Below are positions 26,761 to 34,837 of a stretch of DNA of 64,000 nt, piece after piece (within the stretch, counting starts at the first letter, position 1; every line of letters begins with the position of its first letter). The position numbers and the translations under genes were made by a program. The notes beneath the pieces are model-generated. The model saw only the letters and a program-made list of their open reading frames with translations. It ran no database searches and was not told where the DNA came from. This DNA comes from Paenibacillus sp. H1-7 (lineage in GTDB: Bacteria > Bacillota > Bacilli > Paenibacillales > NBRC-103111). Location: NCBI RefSeq assembly GCF_022354825.1, contig NZ_CP031168.1, forward strand, positions 3,287,501 to 3,351,500. Reading direction: 5' to 3'.

Positions 26761-28258
26761 GATCTATAAAGAAATTGCCATCGGATTTATTCCGGTCTTA
26801 ATAATATTCCTCTTTTTCATAGGAGTAAACGCCATTCCGCTGGTGTTTATGGCCATTATTTTGGGTTCGCTGTTCTATATGAATCAAATGCGCAGCGCCA
26901 GCGCCGGCTTTGGAGGCTCGGGCGGCAAGTCGAAAAGACAGCAGGCACCGTCCTATATGACGTTCGACGATATCGGCGGACAGCAACGGGCGAAGACGGA
27001 GCTGAAAGAAGCGCTCGATTTTCTTATTAAGCACGAAGAAATCCGCAAGCTGGGCATTCGTCCTTTGAAGGGCATCTTGCTTGAAGGGCCTCCGGGCACC
27101 GGGAAAACGCTGCTGGCCAAAGCTGCGGCGCATTATACGAATTCGGTATTTATCGCCGCATCCGGCAGTGAGTTTGTCGAAATGTACGTCGGTGTCGGTG
27201 CGAGCCGCATCCGCGATTTGTTCAAGGAAGCGCGCAGCCGTGCCGTGAAAGAAAATAAAGACAGCGCGATCGTCTTTATAGACGAGATCGACGTCATCGG
27301 CGGTAAGCGCGATGGCGGCCAGCACCGCGAATACGATCAGACGCTGAACCAGCTGCTGACCGAGATGGACGGCATCCACACGACGGAAAGTCCCCGCGTG
27401 CTGATTATGGCCGCGACGAACCGCAAGGAAATGCTCGACAGCGCATTGCTTCGTCCGGGACGTTTCGACCGTCATATCGAAGTGGATTTGCCTGATAAGA
27501 AAGGCAGACTGCACATCCTGAATTTGCACGGCAGAAACAAGCCTCTTGCCGAGAATGTCAATCTGGAGAGCATTGCAGAGGAAACGTTCCACTTCTCCGG
27601 CGCGCAGCTGGAGAGCGTGATGAACGAAGCGGCGATTTATGCTATGCGTGAAGATAGCGAGCTGATCGAGCAGCGTCATTTGTCCCAAGCCGTGGACAAA
27701 GTCATGATCGGCGAAAGAACGGACCGTGAATCGACGAAAGAAGAACGCGACCGCGTCGCATTGCACGAGCTGGGCCACGCGATTGCAGCTGAGGCGGTAC
27801 GTCCCGGCTCCGTGTCTCAGGTTGCGCTTAGCCCGCGCGGCAAGGCGCTCGGCTATGTGCGTCATAATCCGCAGCAGGATCAGTATTTGTATACGAAAGA
27901 GCAGATCGAGGATCAAATCGTTATCGCCTTGGGCGGAGCAGTAGCCGAAGAAATGTTCTACGGCGGACGCAGCACAGGCTCCCGTAATGACTTCGAACAG
28001 TCGTTGAATATGGTGCGCACGATGATGGATTCCGGTTTGACGAATCTTGGGATCATAGATCGTCAAATGGTAACGAAGGAAGAGCTGATGAAGGAAAACG
28101 CGATGATTCTGGATCAGCTTACGGAGCGCACTCGCGAGCTGTTGGAACGTCATCGGATTGTATTTGAACAATCGCTGTATATTTTGATCAAAGAAGAAGT
28201 GCTCTCCGGGGATCAGTTCCGAGAATTGCTGGAGCAATCCCGTCTGCAAACAGCTTAA
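26753..28258 (+). CDS. Compact FtsH-like AAA+ zinc metalloprotease
   Basis: A 501-residue FtsH paralogue. Two hydrophobic segments (~7-24 and ~28-45) form a hairpin with a loop of only a few residues, so the ~75-residue external domain of ordinary FtsH is missing. The AAA domain is complete: pore loop F-V-E (141-143), Walker A G-P-P-G-T-G-K-T (112-119), Walker B F-I-D-E (175-178), arginine fingers in R-P-G-R-F-D-R (234-240). The protease has H-E-L-G-H (338-342) and a distal Asp in S-R-N-D-F-E-Q. All active residues are intact. Typical FtsH has ~640 residues. Target unknown. Confidence 0.88.
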   Translation: MSKIYKEIAIGFIPVLIIFLFFIGVNAIPLVFMAIILGSLFYMNQMRSASAGFGGSGGKSKRQQAPSYMTFDDIGGQQRAKTELKEALDFLIKHEEIRKLGIRPLKGILLEGPPGTGKTLLAKAAAHYTNSVFIAASGSEFVEMYVGVGASRIRDLFKEARSRAVKENKDSAIVFIDEIDVIGGKRDGGQHREYDQTLNQLLTEMDGIHTTESPRVLIMAATNRKEMLDSALLRPGRFDRHIEVDLPDKKGRLHILNLHGRNKPLAENVNLESIAEETFHFSGAQLESVMNEAAIYAMREDSELIEQRHLSQAVDKVMIGERTDRESTKEERDRVALHELGHAIAAEAVRPGSVSQVALSPRGKALGYVRHNPQQDQYLYTKEQIEDQIVIALGGAVAEEMFYGGRSTGSRNDFEQSLNMVRTMMDSGLTNLGIIDRQMVTKEELMKENAMILDQLTERTRELLERHRIVFEQSLYILIKEEVLSGDQFRELLEQSRLQTA

Positions 28259-28288
28259 TATTTCCGGTTTGCCTAGGCAAATTCGGGC

Positions 28289-28335
28289 AAAGCTCAAAGA
28301 TGCAAGCATGGCTGCTTGTATTTTTGAGCTTTTTT
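28289..28335 (+). terminator. Terminator after the FtsH-like gene
   Basis: AAAGCTCAAA (28289-28298) pairs with TTTGAGCTTT (28323-28332), with an inner CAAGC/GCTTG stem; T run to 28335. Confidence 0.88.
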
Positions 28336-28530
28336 GCGTTAAATAACCGTTCTGGCTCAGCAAGACGGGTTTACGGCAAGGGCAGCAGCGATTCTATGAA
28401 AAATTTATCGATTTTCGCAACTTTTTCGCTATTTTTGAGTCTAATAGATTGGTAAGTTTCGCCAAAATATCCTTTGATCCGATTTCCGATCATATCCATA
28501 AACATAATACTACATAAGCTGAGGTGTATG

Positions 28531-30180
28531 ATGAGAGTTATTACCGCTTTAATCTCTATGCTGCTTGTCTCTCTGTTGCTATTTCCAATGATGGCGCTTG
28601 CCGCGGTTCAGCCGATTCAATTGTTCTTGAACGGAAAACAGCTGAATGCGGAAGTGCCGCCACGAATTATTAAGAACAATACGGTTGTGCCTGTACGCAT
28701 TATCGCGGAATCGTTGGGATCGGAAGTGAAATGGGAGGAAAAAAGCCGCAAGGTTACGGTAGATAAATCCGGGGTCAGCATCCAGCTCTTCATTGATAAA
28801 GCGGAAGCTTTAGTGAATAACAAGAGCTTTAAGCTGGAAACCTCCCCGACCATTGTTGAAGGCAGTACGATGCTGCCTTTGCGGTTCGTAAGCGAGCAAT
28901 TCGGCGTGAAGGTGACATGGGACGATTTGACGCGATCCGTGTTTATGTTCCAGAACGAGGAGGAGCAGCCTTCCGCAGGCAATGCTGAGGGAGAAGCTTC
29001 TACAGGTAAAGACAACAGTTCCGGGGACAAGCAGGCTGAGGCTGATAAGCCGTCGGACACAAAACAGCCTGAGGATTCCAAGAACGACGATAAATCGCCG
29101 GCGAAGCCAACACCGACACCGACTCCGATCCCGTCTAAACCGGAAGGAACCGGGCAGGACAAAGGCAGTACAGGTACAAACGCCAGCGAAGCGGACAAGC
29201 CTTCCGGCAAACCTGTAGACAAACCTGAGGACAAACCGGCTGGCAAGCCGGAATCCGGCTCTAAAGACGATCAGCAGACGTCTGGAGACAATGGGAAAGA
29301 AACGAAAACGACCGTCCGCTCGATTTCGCTTGAGAAGGACCAGTTCGTAATCAAGACCGGCGGAGCGGTAACCAAACCTAGCGTAAAGATAGAATCCAAT
29401 CCGGATCGCATTGTCATCGATATCCCTAACGGGCAGCTGGATCCTTCGTTGAAGCTGAATGAGAAAGGCGAAGGCGATATCAAGGAGAACCACGATAGTG
29501 TCACGCAAATTCGATATTTGCTATTTTCAAAAGAATCGTCTATCGTTAGAATAATAATAGATTTGAATAAAAAAGTAGATTTCCGATCCAGTACAGCGAC
29601 CGTCACATCTCAGCTGTCATGGACGCTTTCCGCAGCAAAGGACCGTTATAAGGTTGTGATCGATCCTGGGCATGGCGGCAAAGATACCGGCGCGATATCC
29701 CTTACGAAACGACGGGAGAAAGATTTCGTATTGTCTTTGGGGACCAAAGTATACAAGCTTCTGGAAAAAGAGCCGCGCATCCAGCCTTATATGACGCGCG
29801 ACGACGATACATTCGTTGAATTGGACGGGCGTACCGAGTTTGCCAACGACTTAAAGGCGGATCTATTTGTTTCCGTGCATGGCAATTCGGCGGGCAAAGA
29901 ATCGGTGGAAGGAATAGAAACCTATTATTATACCGAACAAAGTCTCGAATTCGCCAAGCTGATGCACGAGAAGCTGTTGAAGGCTACGCAATTCAATGAC
30001 CGCAAGGTAAAGCAGAACAATTTCTATGTCATTAAGAATACCGCGATGCCTTCCTTACTGCTGGAGCTCGGCTTTTTAACGAACAAATCCGATGAAGCAG
30101 CCATGTATTCGGAAGAATTCCAGGATCGAGTTGCCGCGTCCATCGTTGCTGCTATCAAACAGCAGTTGAATATCGACTAA
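28531..30180 (+). CDS. N-acetylmuramoyl-L-alanine amidase with CuAO-like and AMIN domains
   Basis: A secreted cell-wall amidase of about 549 residues. Domains in order: signal peptide (~1-24), a copper-amine-oxidase N-terminal-like domain (~30-130, two V-P-x-R-x-I/V repeats), a long Asp/Pro/Lys/Thr-rich linker (~135-255), an AMIN domain (~265-360) for wall targeting, and an Amidase_3 catalytic domain (~370-549). V-I-D-P-G-H-G-G-K-D-T-G-A, the Glu in L-D-G-R-T-E, the S-V-H-G-N and the L-L-E-L-G-F motif supply zinc and catalytic residues. GAGG lies 6 bases before ATG 28531. It cuts the bond between stem peptide and muramic acid. The linker is compositionally biased. Confidence 0.9.
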   Translation: MRVITALISMLLVSLLLFPMMALAAVQPIQLFLNGKQLNAEVPPRIIKNNTVVPVRIIAESLGSEVKWEEKSRKVTVDKSGVSIQLFIDKAEALVNNKSFKLETSPTIVEGSTMLPLRFVSEQFGVKVTWDDLTRSVFMFQNEEEQPSAGNAEGEASTGKDNSSGDKQAEADKPSDTKQPEDSKNDDKSPAKPTPTPTPIPSKPEGTGQDKGSTGTNASEADKPSGKPVDKPEDKPAGKPESGSKDDQQTSGDNGKETKTTVRSISLEKDQFVIKTGGAVTKPSVKIESNPDRIVIDIPNGQLDPSLKLNEKGEGDIKENHDSVTQIRYLLFSKESSIVRIIIDLNKKVDFRSSTATVTSQLSWTLSAAKDRYKVVIDPGHGGKDTGAISLTKRREKDFVLSLGTKVYKLLEKEPRIQPYMTRDDDTFVELDGRTEFANDLKADLFVSVHGNSAGKESVEGIETYYYTEQSLEFAKLMHEKLLKATQFNDRKVKQNNFYVIKNTAMPSLLLELGFLTNKSDEAAMYSEEFQDRVAASIVAAIKQQLNID

Positions 30181-30193
30181 GGAGAGGGTAGCG

Positions 30194-30751
30194 ATGCAAA
30201 GACGGATACGTAACAGCGCCATAATCGGTTTGACGTTGATCGTGCTGTTGTCCGGTTGCGGGCAGGCCAAAACTCCTGCGCAAGGTTCGGGGAGCCAGAC
30301 ACAGACCCCCATAACCCAACCGACGCCTACGCCGGCGCCGACACCGGCCGTACCGGAAAGCAAGCAATTGAAGATCAAGGTATATTATGGGGATGAAAAT
30401 GCAGAGAAGCTTGTCGAGCAGGAAGCATCTATCACTTACAAAGAAGACAGCGACAAATATGCGGCAGCCTTGAAAGCTTTGACAGCCAGCCCGGACAGCA
30501 AGAATCTGGCGCTGCTAAAAGGGTTTACTTTCAATTCCGTTGCATTAAAGAATGGAACTTTAACGGTTGACGTATCGATGGCTCCCGAGTCGAGATTAGG
30601 CTCCGGCGGAGAAGCGATGCTGTTGGAAGCTATGAAAAAAACGGTTTTCCAGTTTTCAGAGATTCAGAGTCTGGATATTTTACTAGACGGAAAAGCCGTA
30701 GACAGTTTAATGGGACATATGGACCTGCCTCATCCGATGAAGCGCGGATAA
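30194..30751 (+). CDS. GerMN-domain lipoprotein
   Basis: A 185-residue lipoprotein: lipobox L-L-S-G-C (Cys22), a Pro/Thr-rich spacer (~32-55), then a GerMN domain (~60-175). The domain occurs in sporulation and germination protein GerM, which in B. subtilis joins the SpoIIIA-SpoIIQ apparatus, but other GerMN proteins are general envelope proteins. Here there is one copy where GerM has two. AAGGAGAGGG precedes ATG 30194, and the gene follows the amidase by 13 bases. Its stop codon lies in the loop of the terminator. Confidence 0.88.
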   Translation: MQRRIRNSAIIGLTLIVLLSGCGQAKTPAQGSGSQTQTPITQPTPTPAPTPAVPESKQLKIKVYYGDENAEKLVEQEASITYKEDSDKYAAALKALTASPDSKNLALLKGFTFNSVALKNGTLTVDVSMAPESRLGSGGEAMLLEAMKKTVFQFSEIQSLDILLDGKAVDSLMGHMDLPHPMKRG

Positions 30752-30763
30752 CCGCGCTTTTTT
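30740..30763 (+). terminator. Terminator overlapping the end of the GerMN gene
   Basis: AAGCGCGG (30740-30747) pairs exactly with CCGCGCTT (30752-30759); T run to 30763. The stop TAA (30749-30751) is in the 4-base loop, so ribosomes finishing the gene would disturb the hairpin. Confidence 0.88.
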
Positions 30764-30803
30764 GAGGCTCTCTTTACCAAAGTATACCGGAAGGGGCAAT
30801 AAC

Positions 30804-33536
30804 ATGAACAACAAGCATACACACACCAAGAAAATGGCCGCGGCGATCATTGCGGCATCCATGCTGGTAAGCAGTCCCGCGTTCGCTGCAGAAACGGTTA
30901 AGAATAGTTCAACAACTGCGGTGAATACAAGCTCTGCATTTACCGACGTCGCTAGCGACCATTGGGCGATCAAGCATGTTACCAAATTGGCCGCATTGGG
31001 TATTATTCAGGGCGTAGACAAAGGCAAGTTCAGCCCGGATACCCAAGTATCCCAGCAGGATGTCGTCATTATGGCCGTGCGGATGATGGGGCTGGAAAGC
31101 GAAGCCTTGAAGAACAAGACGGAAACGAATCTGCCGGTTACGGTGGACAGTTATGCCAAACCATACATAGCATTGGCGTTTGAAAAAGGCTTATTGAGCG
31201 TCAAGGAAGAATCCGACGGAACTGCGGCAAACTCCAAGACCGCTTGGGGATCCAAGTCTGCAACAAGAGAATGGGTCGCAAAGCTCGTTATTCGTTCCAT
31301 CGATAAAGAAAACTTGGCCGATCAAAAAAATGCCGATCCGTCGACGTTTGCCGATTCCAAGGACATCTCCTCCTGGGCGGTAGGCTATATCAATGCTGCC
31401 GTTAGTTTGAACATCGTCAACGGGATGGACGACAATATGTTCCAGCCGAAGGGAAATGTCACCCGTGCGCAAATGGCGACGTTCCTGAGCAGAGCGGACA
31501 AGGAATTGACGACCCGTTCGGATCGCGTATTCATCGGTTATATGATGGAAATGAAGGACCGTAAAATTTCGGTTCTGGATAAAAAAGGAAATACCAAGGA
31601 GTTTACCGTTTCAACGGATACCGTATTTTATAATGCCAAGGATGACAGCAGAATTCCTTCGACTCAGTTGAAGGAAACCAATGAAATCTATGTCATTCAA
31701 TCGAATGGAACGGCCTCATACATCGAATTGACCAATGACGAAGAGCAAATGGAAACGTTCGAAGGAACGCTGGATCAAATTTATGTGCCTAAGATGATGG
31801 TATCCGTAACTCAAGGCGGTACGGAGGATCTGAAGGAGTTGGCTCCTAACGTAACGGTGACGGATAAAGACGGCCGCGGCTTGAGTCTGGGCTCCATTCC
31901 GCTCGGAAGCATTGTTGAGCTGAAACGCAACCTGCTTATTCCGAATTCCAAATATTCAAAAATCATTGTGAAGCAAGTTCCGGTTACCAAGACGGCCGAA
32001 GGCAGCGTTGTAAACGTTGATCGCGACGCGAATACGATTACGTTCATGGAGAAGGCGTCCGGACAGAACGAGACATTCCCGATCAGCATCAAGCTGTCGG
32101 TAACTTTGCCAGGCGGTGCGGCAGGCGATTTGTCGAAGGTTCGTTCGGGAGATATCGTTTCCTATGATATTAAAGGCAACCAGGTTACAGGTATCAAGGT
32201 ATCCAAGCAGGCCGACATCGGAGCGAGTATCGAAGGAACGTTACAAAGCGTCAGCGAAGATAAGAAAATATTGACGATTAACAAGGCCGACAACACATTG
32301 GGTGCTTATTATATTGCGGAAAATGCCGTAGTTTCCATCGAGGGCTTGGGCAATGCCGGATTATTCGATCTGGAAGCCGGAGACCAATTGAAGCTGGATC
32401 TGGTGAACGACAAGGTTGTTAAGGTTGGCGTAACGAGCCGATCGGTCAAACAAATGTCGTTTGCCAAAATCGTCACTTACGAGCCTGAATCGAAATTGCT
32501 TACGGTTACCGACGAGAACGGAAATCCGTTTGCTTATCGGATGACAGATACTACAGGAATCAGCTATTGGGATGCTCCGATGAATCTGGACGATTTTACG
32601 GATAAATTTACCAAGACCAAGGGCACGAAGGTGGATTTGAAGGTTTCCAAAGATAAGGTCATCAGCATTAAATATGCGATGAATGCGGAAGGAACCGTAA
32701 CGCAAATCAACTCGAGCACGAATCAAATTACCATCCGTGCGTCCGGCGGACAAAACGTAACATTCAGTATGATGGCTAACATCGGAGTGGAAACCTTGGC
32801 GAAGGCCGGCGCTACTTTGAGCGACCTTAAGATCGGCGATACCGTAGTCGGCAACTTGAATAAAGATCAGGATCTCATTACGCAAATTGCCGTGAAGAGA
32901 ACCGACGTATACAAAACGCTCATATCCAACTCCACCGAAAGACAGCTAAGCGTAAAAGACGAGAGCGGCGGCATGCTTGTATTCACGATCGACAGCAATG
33001 ATAAGATTGTGAATCCGGGTAAAGCGACGCACAGCTTCGGTGATATTTTGGTGGATGAGTATATCAAGGTTTCTTACACCGGCAAAAAGCTGGAGAACGT
33101 GGAAATTTTGAATACTACTCGCGGTAAAGTGACAGGCGTGGATTCCAATGCCGGCACGATTACGGTTTCGGATTACGCCAAAGGAGTACAAATATTAACG
33201 GTAGGCAGCAAGTTCGTAATCAAGGAGTTTGGCACCACTTCGGCGGATTTGAACAGCATTAAAGCTAATGATCGTGTCGAAATCATCAAAGACGCCAAGG
33301 ACCAATTGATCATTACGAAAGCCGCAGCCTCCAAACGGACGGTCAGCTCCTATGATCCGGTTCTGAACCTGCTCCAGCTGAAGCCGGGCGGCTCCGGCGA
33401 TAAAACGACGTACAACTTCTACGCAAGAGCCTATCTGCACCAAGGCGCTACGACCGTTGCACCGTCGAGCTTCGTAGAAAACGATGAAGTAACCATTTAC
33501 GTGTTGGATGATAAAATTTACGAAGTAGAAAAATAA
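30804..33536 (+). CDS. S-layer homology (SLH) domain surface protein
   Basis: A secreted surface protein of 910 residues. A signal peptide (~1-30, ending A-F-A-A) is followed by three SLH modules (~40-90, ~100-165, ~175-235) that attach to pyruvylated secondary wall polymer. From residue ~245 to the end there are about nine degenerate beta-rich units of ~70 residues, each with a pattern like G-x-V-x-x-I-D-x-x-x-x-x-I-T-V and a closing L-x-x-I-x-x-G-D-x-V. The start is ATG 30804 after AAGGGGC; the frame from 30762 is too long for a signal peptide. It is a structural or binding protein with no enzyme motif. It follows the GerMN terminator. Confidence 0.9.
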   Translation: MNNKHTHTKKMAAAIIAASMLVSSPAFAAETVKNSSTTAVNTSSAFTDVASDHWAIKHVTKLAALGIIQGVDKGKFSPDTQVSQQDVVIMAVRMMGLESEALKNKTETNLPVTVDSYAKPYIALAFEKGLLSVKEESDGTAANSKTAWGSKSATREWVAKLVIRSIDKENLADQKNADPSTFADSKDISSWAVGYINAAVSLNIVNGMDDNMFQPKGNVTRAQMATFLSRADKELTTRSDRVFIGYMMEMKDRKISVLDKKGNTKEFTVSTDTVFYNAKDDSRIPSTQLKETNEIYVIQSNGTASYIELTNDEEQMETFEGTLDQIYVPKMMVSVTQGGTEDLKELAPNVTVTDKDGRGLSLGSIPLGSIVELKRNLLIPNSKYSKIIVKQVPVTKTAEGSVVNVDRDANTITFMEKASGQNETFPISIKLSVTLPGGAAGDLSKVRSGDIVSYDIKGNQVTGIKVSKQADIGASIEGTLQSVSEDKKILTINKADNTLGAYYIAENAVVSIEGLGNAGLFDLEAGDQLKLDLVNDKVVKVGVTSRSVKQMSFAKIVTYEPESKLLTVTDENGNPFAYRMTDTTGISYWDAPMNLDDFTDKFTKTKGTKVDLKVSKDKVISIKYAMNAEGTVTQINSSTNQITIRASGGQNVTFSMMANIGVETLAKAGATLSDLKIGDTVVGNLNKDQDLITQIAVKRTDVYKTLISNSTERQLSVKDESGGMLVFTIDSNDKIVNPGKATHSFGDILVDEYIKVSYTGKKLENVEILNTTRGKVTGVDSNAGTITVSDYAKGVQILTVGSKFVIKEFGTTSADLNSIKANDRVEIIKDAKDQLIITKAAASKRTVSSYDPVLNLLQLKPGGSGDKTTYNFYARAYLHQGATTVAPSSFVENDEVTIYVLDDKIYEVEK

Positions 33537-33589
33537 TCGGATTTTTCCTTATTTTTCTGCACAAAGGCAGTAACTTTTACTTTCATGAA

Positions 33590-33645
33590 ACCGTCTATAG
33601 GAGAGAAGCATCAATATCTGTCCTGTAGGCGGTATTTCTTTCTTA
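33590..33645 (+). terminator. Terminator after the SLH gene
   Basis: ACCGTCTA (33590-33597) pairs with TAGGCGGT (33626-33633), with an inner GGA/TCC; ATTTCTTTCTTA follows. Confidence 0.6.
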
Positions 33646-33708
33646 GGGCTTGTCGAAAAATTTATTAAGAATTTTCGTGAAAAGTTCGTATTTTGTCGTA
33701 TGAAGTCA

Positions 33709-33737
33709 TTGATTCCTATGCCGCGATTCGTTAAACT
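33709..33737 (+). promoter_or_regulatory. Sigma-A promoter of nth
   Basis: TTGATT (33709-33714), 17-base spacer, TAAACT (33732-33737); 31 bases before the nth start. Confidence 0.5.
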
Positions 33738-33767
33738 GAAGTTTATACTACGAGAAAGAGGTAGCTT

Positions 33768-34439
33768 GTGCCAATGAACAAGAAGCAGGTTCGCAGCATT
33801 CTCGATACGATAGCCGGCATGTTTCCCGATGCCCATTGCGAGCTGAATCATTCCAATTCCTTCGAATTGACGATCGCCGTATTATTGTCCGCCCAGTGTA
33901 CGGATGAGACGGTCAACAAGGTGACGGCTTCTTTGTTTCAAAAGTATAAGCGGCCTGAAGACTATCTAGCCGTTCCACTGGAAGAACTGGAGCAGGATAT
34001 TCGGCGTATCGGGTTGTTCCGGAATAAAGCCAAGAACATTCAGGCGTTGTGCGCTATGTTGTTGGACAAGTATGGCGGTGAAGTACCAAAGCTTCACGAG
34101 CAGCTGGTAGAGCTGCCGGGCGTGGGCCGGAAAACGGCTAACGTGGTAGTATCGAACGCATTCGGCGTTCCTGCTATTGCAGTGGATACCCATGTGGAAC
34201 GTGTTTCGAAGCGATTGGGAATGGCGAACCTGAAGGATTCCGTCCTCGAGGTGGAAAAAAAGCTGATGAAGCTCGTTCCGCGTGAGGAATGGACGGAGAC
34301 GCATCACAGGCTGATCTTTTTCGGGCGCTATCATTGTAAGGCGCAAAACCCGCAATGCGAGAGCTGTCCGCTGACGGAATCGTGTCGTGAAGGAAAAAAA
34401 CGTATGAAATCCGGTAGTCGTAGGAAACCTATACAGTAG
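33768..34439 (+). CDS. nth: Endonuclease III
   Basis: Nth, 223 residues, a DNA glycosylase/AP lyase for oxidised pyrimidines. The helix-hairpin-helix L-P-G-V-G-R-K-T-A-N (~113-122) carries the catalytic Lys, and the Asp in A-V-D-T-H-V lies ~18 residues later. The C-terminal Fe-S loop is C-x6-C-x2-C-x5-C. AGAAAGAGG precedes a GTG at 33768; the ATG at 33774 is an equally possible start. In B. subtilis nth is close to ypmB and dnaD; dnaD is not here. Confidence 0.95.
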   Translation: MPMNKKQVRSILDTIAGMFPDAHCELNHSNSFELTIAVLLSAQCTDETVNKVTASLFQKYKRPEDYLAVPLEELEQDIRRIGLFRNKAKNIQALCAMLLDKYGGEVPKLHEQLVELPGVGRKTANVVVSNAFGVPAIAVDTHVERVSKRLGMANLKDSVLEVEKKLMKLVPREEWTETHHRLIFFGRYHCKAQNPQCESCPLTESCREGKKRMKSGSRRKPIQ

Positions 34440-34478
34440 CAAACTTTACCACAGCAAAAAATAAGGATGGGATTAACA

Positions 34479-34751
34479 ATGAAATGTATCGCAGTATACA
34501 CCAACGATTTCGAAGTGTTCTCGGATATTTACGAAAAGGTGCTCAGCACACCGTTAGCAGAGAATGAAGAGAAGCAAGTGGAAGGCGTAACCGTTATGGA
34601 ATCGGGAAGCGTTCCGGACAACTATTTGGACCGCATGAGAACGAAGCCGGAAGTTGTCGTTATGAAAGTTCGCGATAAAGACATCACCATTTTGCAGCAC
34701 CGCAACTTGTTTGAAATCTTTATCCCCGAGAAGGAAAGTGTGGTACACTAA
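34479..34751 (+). CDS. Small conserved hypothetical protein
   Basis: A 90-residue cytoplasmic protein with an alternating strand/helix pattern and no catalytic motif. ATAAGG near 34460 and ATGGG favour ATG 34479 over 34467. It starts 40 bases after nth and ends inside its own terminator. It contains C-I-A-V-Y-T-N-D-F-E-V-F and a conserved-looking hydrophobic core, but I cannot place it in a family. Function unknown. Confidence 0.7.
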   Translation: MKCIAVYTNDFEVFSDIYEKVLSTPLAENEEKQVEGVTVMESGSVPDNYLDRMRTKPEVVVMKVRDKDITILQHRNLFEIFIPEKESVVH

Positions 34752-34776
34752 AAGCCGAAGCAATTCGGTTTTTTTT
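34751..34776 (+). terminator. Terminator after the small protein at 34479
   Basis: AAAGCCGAA (34751-34759) pairs with TTCGGTTTT (34764-34772), one G-U pair; T run to 34776. Confidence 0.82.
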
Positions 34777-34837
34777 GTTGTATGCACAAAGCTGCAATAA
34801 TTATGGGGGATTAGAAATTAGTTACGGGGAGATTGGG

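Noticed and set aside
26798..28363. A 521-codon antisense frame opposite the FtsH-like gene
   Set aside because: It has no ribosome binding site and no recognisable domain, and it mirrors a strongly coding sense strand with GC-biased codon positions. Similar long mirror frames occur opposite parC (49961-51823), dynA (37541-38665) and glgD (61980-63071).
33653..33659. TGTCGAA Spo0A box upstream of nth (also at 15487, 44550 and 55884)
   Set aside because: A 7-base motif is expected several times by chance in 64 kb on two strands, and none of these is paired or well placed.
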